From positions 1 through 12,017 of the forward strand of contig CAVRZY010000016.1 of the NCBI GenBank assembly GCA_963725415.1: a stretch of DNA of 12,017 bases, written 5' to 3'. This stretch comes from CAVRZY01 sp963725415 (GTDB lineage Bacteria; Acidobacteriota; Terriglobia; Bryobacterales; Bryobacteraceae). This document shows, in pieces, positions 8,801-12,017 of this stretch. Numbering within the stretch: the first letter of the stretch is position 1; every line of letters begins with the position of its first letter. Both the position numbers and the translations under genes were made by a program. The notes beneath the pieces were generated by a model. The model had not been told where the DNA came from, did no database searches, and worked only from the letters and a program-made list of their open reading frames with translations.

Positions 8801-9091
8801 GGGCCAGTTCAAAAACCAATACTGCACAGCGACGCGCGTCGCCTCATAGCTGTTCTGAAAATGCACCAGCACCTCGAACAAGTCGCGCTCCTCGGCCCAT
8901 TCCAGACCGTAGATCCACTGGCCGCCGCGGGCCTTGACGACCCCGCGCGGATGCGCGTAATCGAACGTGGTTTGCAGGCGATGCAGGTCCTCAGAACAGC
9001 AGGGGCGGGCGAACGGCGCCAGGTCCAGCAACTCCGCTCGGACGCCGCCGATGAGAATCGCGCCGGCAGCCAGCAGTCGCAGGAAGACCAT
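5855..9091 (-). CDS. Secreted six-hairpin-glycosidase-like protein (intact right-arm copy)
   Basis: The 1,078-residue protein begins with a signal peptide: short charged MVFLR, hydrophobic LLAAGAILIGG, and likely cleavage after VRA (residue 19). Residues ~20-530 look beta-rich. Residues ~535-950 (from RVLDYWRGAL through GLLPAGHLEDN near 722 and GWVDEEYWF near 882) resemble an (alpha/alpha)6 barrel of the six-hairpin glycosidase superfamily. The end (~960-1078, with TPQRWLAPGQKFSV and APTHFGPVSY) resembles the C-terminal beta domain of GH78-type rhamnosidases. Family, substrate and catalytic residues are not established. ATG at 9089-9091 has GAGG 7 nt upstream, overlapping the TGA of the SDR gene 9 nt away, so the two are probably co-translated. 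It is a periplasmic or extracellular carbohydrate-active candidate. Confidence 0.7.
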   Translation of the reverse strand: MVFLRLLAAGAILIGGVRAELLDLAPFARPCCSEDLHRLQTTFDYAHPRGVVKARGGQWIYGLEWAEERDLFEVLVHFQNSYEATRVAVQYWFLNWPHSPPQMPTIEDPVDDPWQGEWITARTEVACEGRRCRFSFLPLVREENKRAAFLPGLKYRRTIRFRLVFGPEARPEIQSVEVFSESVVRGMELRVLLEKPASPTFTAYNGWVREVKPVMGGALLRVAAADPRPAGSNDVTVIEVKNGAETFSFAPSDLDKGPMYIPDYGAYITLASDAGPFSKSIVKPGARIRERLAVEPEQSYERASREIPALDPVERQGGRLYLPLAAEASWQKFALEWGGNVFISKRGTKAMGRELERLAWLGDRLSWRIGTGDPAGFRPRAEESSLALLEDHLPVALARWSWGELEYEQECFASLLWGPLSPEDPGRSEQTPAVLLMRLRARNRGATPHTSHLWVSMNPVGPLAFDGTLLTADQGRSVRAALRLAPRATVQIDSSLHITSQLAPNQEAITYLALPFIPGLSGQERRQLAQLDYTAERKRVLDYWRGALAHGVPFEVPEQRFNTFARGLIARIRISATKDPKSGIYMVPAASYNYRVYANEAVFQAQLLDVLGHHQLARKYLQAQVDLQGSEPFDGSYTGDQKAVYHGARVDAEYDYTAQQYNLDHGAVLWSLAEHYFQTRDRAWLASVAPSMKRAAEWVIEQRKLTMVMADGTPCSEYGLLPAGHLEDNRDWGHWFSVNAYASLGMTALAKALADAGDPDAGRYEREAELYRTDLRAAVLRAAAAAPVIRLRDNTYVPYVPTRVHQRIRLFGPLRVAYYSRYPQKALPTYRLSATRELLYGPLILLDTGIFDPGEPLARWVLDDWEDNATMSSTLGLHVHGWVDEEYWFSRGGMVFQPNLQNPIRTYIRRGEARAAIRSLYNDFVSCYYPSVNVFTEEYRQWRSPSGPFYKVPDEAKFVHRLRDVLVTEYNDELHLAAATPQRWLAPGQKFSVSGAPTHFGPVSYWLEAFPNEIRGSVTLPTRNPYRNAWLNMRLPDGEKIVSVVVDGKVWQDVDKGTGRVRLPHSKRPIRLLVGIGR

Positions 9092-9100
9092 GGGCGTGCC

Positions 9101-9862
9101 TCAGTGTCCTTCGATGATCATGCCGCCGTCCACCACCAGCGAGGCGCCGGTGATGAACGAGGCGGCCTCCGAGGCCAAGAAAAGCGCCGCCTCGGCGACG
9201 TCACGCGGCGTCCCGAACCGTCCCAGGGGATGGAACCGCAGCACCTGCCGCACGGCCTCCTCCGGGTCCGCCATGCTCTTCAGCCAGCGCTCGTGCATGG
9301 GAGTCTCGATGTAGCCGGGACAGATCACGTTTACGCGAATGCCGTCCCGCCCGTGGTCCAGGGCCAGGGCCCGCGTCAATCCGATCATGCCGGCCTTGGA
9401 AGCGTCGTAGGCCGGGTCGCGCGGATAGGAGACCAAAGCGTGCACCGAAGAGATGTTCACGATGGCGCCGCCGCGCCCGCGCATGTGCGGGATAGCGTGC
9501 TTCGAGAACAGGAACACGCCCTTCAGGTTCACCGCCAGAATGCGGTCCCACAGCTCGGAGCTTAACTCCACCGCCAGACACTCAATCTCGATGCCGGCAT
9601 CGTTGACCAGCACGTCCAGCGAGCCGAATTCACCCACGGTTCGCGCCACGGCGGCTTTCACCTGCTCCTCGTCGGCGACGTCGCCCTCGATGGCAATGGC
9701 GCGCCCGCTCACGCCCAACCGGCCAGCCACGTCGCGCGCTCTCTCTCCGTCAATGTCGAAGATAGCCACCGCCGCGCCGGCTTCCACAAACCGCTCCGCG
9801 ATGCCCCGCCCGATTCCCGAGGCGCCGCCGGTAATCAGCGCCACTTTGTCGTCCAAACGCAT
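9101..9862 (-). CDS. SDR-family NAD(P)-dependent oxidoreductase
   Basis: The 253-residue protein is a classical short-chain dehydrogenase/reductase. It has the nucleotide-binding TGGASGIG (11-18), Asp36 after the second strand (NAD(H) preference expected), NDAG (87-90, a variant of NNAG), N112, S139, Y152 and K156 of the catalytic set, and PGYIETPM (182-189). The C-terminus LVVDGGMIIEGH is typical of the fabG-like subgroup. The substrate cannot be read from sequence. Its partner gene suggests a sugar or sugar-derived alcohol, as inference. ATG at 9860-9862 is preceded by AGGAGG 4 nt upstream; the frame open back to 10675 is read-through antisense to the neighbour. It leads the probable operon with the glycosidase-like gene. 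Confidence 0.93.
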   Translation of the reverse strand: MRLDDKVALITGGASGIGRGIAERFVEAGAAVAIFDIDGERARDVAGRLGVSGRAIAIEGDVADEEQVKAAVARTVGEFGSLDVLVNDAGIEIECLAVELSSELWDRILAVNLKGVFLFSKHAIPHMRGRGGAIVNISSVHALVSYPRDPAYDASKAGMIGLTRALALDHGRDGIRVNVICPGYIETPMHERWLKSMADPEEAVRQVLRFHPLGRFGTPRDVAEAALFLASEAASFITGASLVVDGGMIIEGH

Positions 9863-9922
9863 GAATCCTCCTCGTTCCTCTACCATACGCGAAACCGCGC
9901 CGCGCGGTAGAATGGGCACCTC
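9863..9922. promoter_or_regulatory. Divergent intergenic promoter region
   Basis: These 60 bp separate the SDR gene (minus) from the AstE/AspA-like gene (plus), so promoters for both should lie here. TAGAAT at 9908-9913 is one mismatch from a -10 box for the plus gene. It would place the transcript start near 9920, giving an almost leaderless mRNA. No good -35 box is visible. A loose CTACC...GGTAG dyad (9880-9910) spans the region and could be an operator. Confidence 0.35.
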
Positions 9923-9933
9923 ATGTGCCCATT
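9911..9933 (+). repeat. Perfect hairpin enclosing a start codon
   Basis: The 9-bp arms AATGGGCAC (9911-9919) and GTGCCCATT (9925-9933) flank the 5-nt loop CTCAT. The ATG of the downstream gene (9923-9925) spans the loop and the first base of the right arm. In RNA this would hold the start codon in a stem-loop. Confidence 0.6.
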
Positions 9934-10975
9934 TCCGACGCTGTTGATTCTTTCTGTCGCCATGCTGGCGGCAGAGGGCGCTGTAGGCGCGCAGGAGAGT
10001 GTTTTCACCCTGGGCCCCATCCAGGCGCGGCCCGGCCAGGCGGTCTCGGGGATCATTGAAGTGCCCGCGGCGGCCGATGCCGGCACCGAGTTGCCGGTCA
10101 CCGTGATTCACGGGACGCGGCCCGGACCCGTGCTGGCGCTGGTGGCCGGCGTGCACGGGTACGAGTATCCCCCCATCCTGGCGCTTCAAAAGCTGCGCTC
10201 CGAGCTCGATCCGAAACGCTTGAGCGGAACCGTCATCATGGTGCACGTGGCTAACCTGCCCTCCTTCCTGGGCCGCACCGTCTACTACAGCCCCATCGAC
10301 GGGAAAAACCTGAACCGCGTCTTCCCCGGCAAGCCGGACGGCACCACTTCCCAGCGCATCGCCTACGCCATCACCACCCAGGTGATCGAGAAATGCGACT
10401 ACCTGGTTGACCTGCACTGTGGCGACGGCAACGAGTCCCTGCGGCCCTACGTCTACCAGCCCATCAGCGGCAATCGGAAGCTGGATGCCGCCGTCTCGGA
10501 GATGGTGCTGGCGTGGGGCTTGGACTACATCGTGATCGAGCGCGAACGGCCCACCGACCCGGCCGCTTCCGTCTATTGCTCGACCACCGCAATCACGCGC
10601 GGCAAGCCCGCCATGATCGTCGAGGACGGCTACCTGGGCGCTTCCGATCCGGAATCCATCCGCCGGATCGTTCACGGCTCGCTAAGCTTGCTGCGCCACC
10701 TGAAGATGATCGAGGGAGCGCCGGACCGGGTTCAGAACCCAATCTACCTGGACCCCGCGCGCATTCTCACCAGCCCCGCCACTGGGATCCTCTACCCGCA
10801 CGTCGAGCGAGGCCACTACGTTGCCAAGGGAACCCTGCTGGCCTCGATCACCGATTTCTTTGGGCGCCCCATCGGCGAAGTGCGCTCACCCTTCGCGGGC
10901 ATCGTGCTCTATGTGGTCAGCACGCCGCCCATCAGCAAAGACCAACCGGTGGCCTTCATCGGCGCGCCAAGGTAG
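9923..10975 (+). CDS. Secreted AstE/AspA-family zinc carboxypeptidase-like protein
   Basis: The 350-residue protein belongs to the succinylglutamate desuccinylase/aspartoacylase family (M14-like zinc hydrolases). Residues 1-23 form a signal peptide (hydrophobic TLLILSVAMLAAEG, cleavage near VGA). Zinc ligands are H78 and E81 in VHGYEYPP and H165 in VDLHCGDG. The substrate-binding motif DGKNLNRVFPG is at 126-136, and the probable catalytic glutamate is E234 in MIVEDGYLG. A beta-rich C-terminal segment (~270-345, SPATGILYPHVERGHYV...) is usual for the family. It probably removes an acyl or amino-acyl group in the periplasm; the substrate is unknown. The ATG at 9923 gives a complete signal peptide. 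It has no clear Shine-Dalgarno and lies in a hairpin. The gene is divergent from the SDR gene. Confidence 0.87.
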   Translation: MCPFPTLLILSVAMLAAEGAVGAQESVFTLGPIQARPGQAVSGIIEVPAAADAGTELPVTVIHGTRPGPVLALVAGVHGYEYPPILALQKLRSELDPKRLSGTVIMVHVANLPSFLGRTVYYSPIDGKNLNRVFPGKPDGTTSQRIAYAITTQVIEKCDYLVDLHCGDGNESLRPYVYQPISGNRKLDAAVSEMVLAWGLDYIVIERERPTDPAASVYCSTTAITRGKPAMIVEDGYLGASDPESIRRIVHGSLSLLRHLKMIEGAPDRVQNPIYLDPARILTSPATGILYPHVERGHYVAKGTLLASITDFFGRPIGEVRSPFAGIVLYVVSTPPISKDQPVAFIGAPR

Positions 10976-10981
10976 GGCTGA

Positions 10982-11000
10982 GACAGGCCCTGGACCTGTC
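10982..11000. terminator. Possible bidirectional terminator hairpin between convergent genes
   Basis: A 6-bp perfect stem, GACAGG (10982-10987) with CCTGTC (10995-11000), has a 7-nt loop. It fills the 25-bp gap between the stop of the AstE/AspA-like gene and the stop of the regulator fragment. There is no T-tract on either side, so the call rests on position and symmetry. Confidence 0.3.
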
Positions 11001-11534
11001 CTACTCTTTGGGCGCGATGCCTAGGGCCTTCATCTTGCGGTAGAGGTTGCTGCGCTCCAGGCCCACCAGTTCCGCGGTGCGGCTCACGTTGCCGTTGGTC
11101 TCCTCCAGTTTCTTGAGGATGTACTCGCGCTCGGCGGCCTGGCGGACTTCCTGGAGACTGGCAAAGTGGTTGATGGGCCGCTCGGCAACGGCCCGGCGCG
11201 TGGGACCCAGCGGGATGTGCCGCGCATCCACTCGCACCTGCGGGTTCATGATCACGATCCGCTCCATCAGGTTGCGCAGCTCTCGGACGTTCCCCGGCCA
11301 GTGGTACTCCCGAAGCACACGGTAGGCCTCCGGGGTCAGCTCCTTGGGCTTGCGTCCGTAGGCGCTGGTGTATTCCTTCAAGAAGTAATCCGCCAGCAGC
11401 GGGATATCCTCGCGACGGTCGCGCAGCGGCGGCACGTAAAAGGGGATCACGTTCAACCGGTAAAACAGGTCCTCGCGAAAATTACCCCGTTCGATTTCCT
11501 CTTCCAGGTGCTTGTTGGTAGCCGCGATGACTGG
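11001..11534 (-). pseudogene. C-terminal fragment of a sigma-54-dependent (NtrC/Fis-type) transcriptional regulator
   Basis: About 177 residues remain. In order they are VIAATNK (sensor I strand of the AAA+ domain), NFREDLFYRLNVIPFYVPPL and LRDRREDIPLLADYFL, the sensor II segment WPGNVRELRNLMERIVI, and a Fis-type helix-turn-helix (AAEREYILKKLEETNGNVSR and LVGLERSNLYRKMKALGI) before TAG at 11001-11003. Walker A, Walker B, the GAFTGA loop and any receiver domain are absent. Immediately upstream of VIAATNK the sequence switches to unrelated AT-rich DNA, although the frame stays open to 11807. The fragment could bind DNA but not activate sigma-54 polymerase. It is either a truncated gene or the edge of a misassembly. 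Confidence 0.85.
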
Positions 11535-11539
11535 GTTCT

Positions 11540-12017
11540 CAGAGTGCCAGTCTATATTTGTTCGGCAAATACGGATTTTCAGGCAGAGCGCTGACACTGA
11601 GAAGATTCTCTGTTTTCTCCCATCGCCGCAATGCACAGAAGAACAATCTCCCTCCAGGTGTATGAGCGTCCCTGGCACAGAGCCTTTTTCGTATGTTCCA
11701 TCAGGTCTGACGAAGTTGGCAAAGAGCGTTATTTCGCCGTATTTCTCCCATAAAAATCGCCTGTCTTTCAAATGTGCTGTGTAAACCGAATCGCCTTTTT
11801 CATCCATTTTTCTCGTGTAACTGTCAATGTAACTCTCTTTTATGAGGATAGTAGTTGGTGACAGACCATCTTCAAAGTTGACTGTGACTTCTACTTCACC
11901 CCGCTCCTCAAGTTCCGAGATATGACTGGAGCCGAGTTGAACATGCCGGCTCCCGGCTCAAATCCATTTGTCAGAGTGAATCTGAAATTTCCAGCAGGAA
12001 TTCTTTGCTTTCCTTCA
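11540..12017 (-). other. AT-rich segment with fragments of an unrecognised coding sequence
   Basis: GC content falls to roughly 38-45% in the lines I counted, against roughly 60% or more upstream. The minus strand shows coding-like readings in changing frames: NFRFTLTNGFEPGAG near 11940-11990; then ISELEERGEVEVTVNFEDG through KESYIDSYTRK to LWEKYGEITLFANFVRPDG (about 11680-11940); then possibly SVSALPENPYLPNKYRLAL ending near 11550. Alternating beta-strand-like residues suggest an extracellular or structural protein, but no family is recognised. An ATG at 11805-11807 lies inside continuous coding-like sequence and is unlikely to be a true start. The segment may be transferred DNA or a chimeric contig end. 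Confidence 0.45.

Larger units (their letters stand above)
4577..8986 (-). repeat. Right arm of giant inverted repeat
   Basis: This is the reverse-complement counterpart of the left arm. It carries intact versions of the glycosidase-like gene, antitoxin and toxin. The inner ~3.2 kb is nearly identical to the left arm and the outer ~1.3 kb is clearly divergent. Homology reaches at least ~8986, which pairs with window base 1, so the outer limit cannot be fixed. Confidence 0.9.

Noticed and set aside
1..9000. Insertion sequence or composite transposon explaining the inverted repeat
   Set aside because: No transposase, integrase or terminal-repeat pair with target duplication is visible. The repeats are the genes themselves.
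1..9000. Pure assembly artefact (one strand folded back on itself)
   Set aside because: The arms differ by hundreds of substitutions in the outer part and by many separate indels, which a fold-back artefact would not produce. Misjoining of two real paralogous loci at the centre remains possible.
9863..10675. N-terminal extension of the SDR gene making a 524-codon frame
   Set aside because: The extension is antisense to the AstE/AspA-like gene. A strong AGGAGG site and the normal SDR length support the ATG at 9862.
11535..11807. N-terminal extension of the sigma-54 regulator giving a 268-residue protein
   Set aside because: The extension has no AAA+ features and differs sharply in base composition. 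It is a chance in-frame fusion across a breakpoint.
1..12017. CRISPR arrays, tRNA or rRNA genes
   Set aside because: No regularly spaced short repeats and no sequence resembling tRNA or rRNA were seen on either strand.

Overview
The window comes from a high-GC bacterium. It carries large secreted proteins with glycoside-hydrolase-like architecture and closely related paralogs side by side, a style common in soil Acidobacteriota such as Solibacter relatives. That taxonomic placement is inference from gene style only. The last ~480 bases are much AT-richer than the rest.

The dominant structure is a very large inverted repeat. The left arm (from before base 1 to ~4390) and the right arm (~4577 to at least ~8986) are mirror images around a spacer of about 186 bp. 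Read outward to inward, each arm carries a ~1,078-codon secreted six-hairpin-glycosidase-like gene, a DUF433 antitoxin plus DUF5615 PIN-like toxin pair, an opposing remnant of an unknown gene, and a detached ~60-codon 3' end of another glycosidase paralog. The right arm is functional: its glycosidase-like gene, antitoxin and toxin are all open and in frame. The left arm is decayed. Its glycosidase-like gene has several frameshifts hidden inside one long stop-free frame, and its antitoxin and toxin are both frameshifted. The arms are almost identical from ~1272 inward, but the glycosidase 5' third is only ~70% identical in protein. This mosaic points to gene conversion or recombination between paralogs.

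On the minus strand, outside the right arm, an SDR-family dehydrogenase (9101-9862) lies 9 nt upstream of the right glycosidase-like gene. The two look like a translationally coupled operon, possibly followed by the antitoxin-toxin pair. Divergent from the SDR is a secreted AstE/AspA-type zinc-dependent carboxypeptidase/deacylase (9923-10975), with a perfect hairpin around its start codon.

Convergent to that gene is the C-terminal part of a sigma-54-dependent (NtrC/Fis-type) regulator (11001-~11534). It is cut inside its AAA+ domain at an abrupt join to AT-rich DNA (~11540-12017) that holds fragments of an unrelated coding sequence. This join is either a transfer/rearrangement breakpoint or an assembly chimera.
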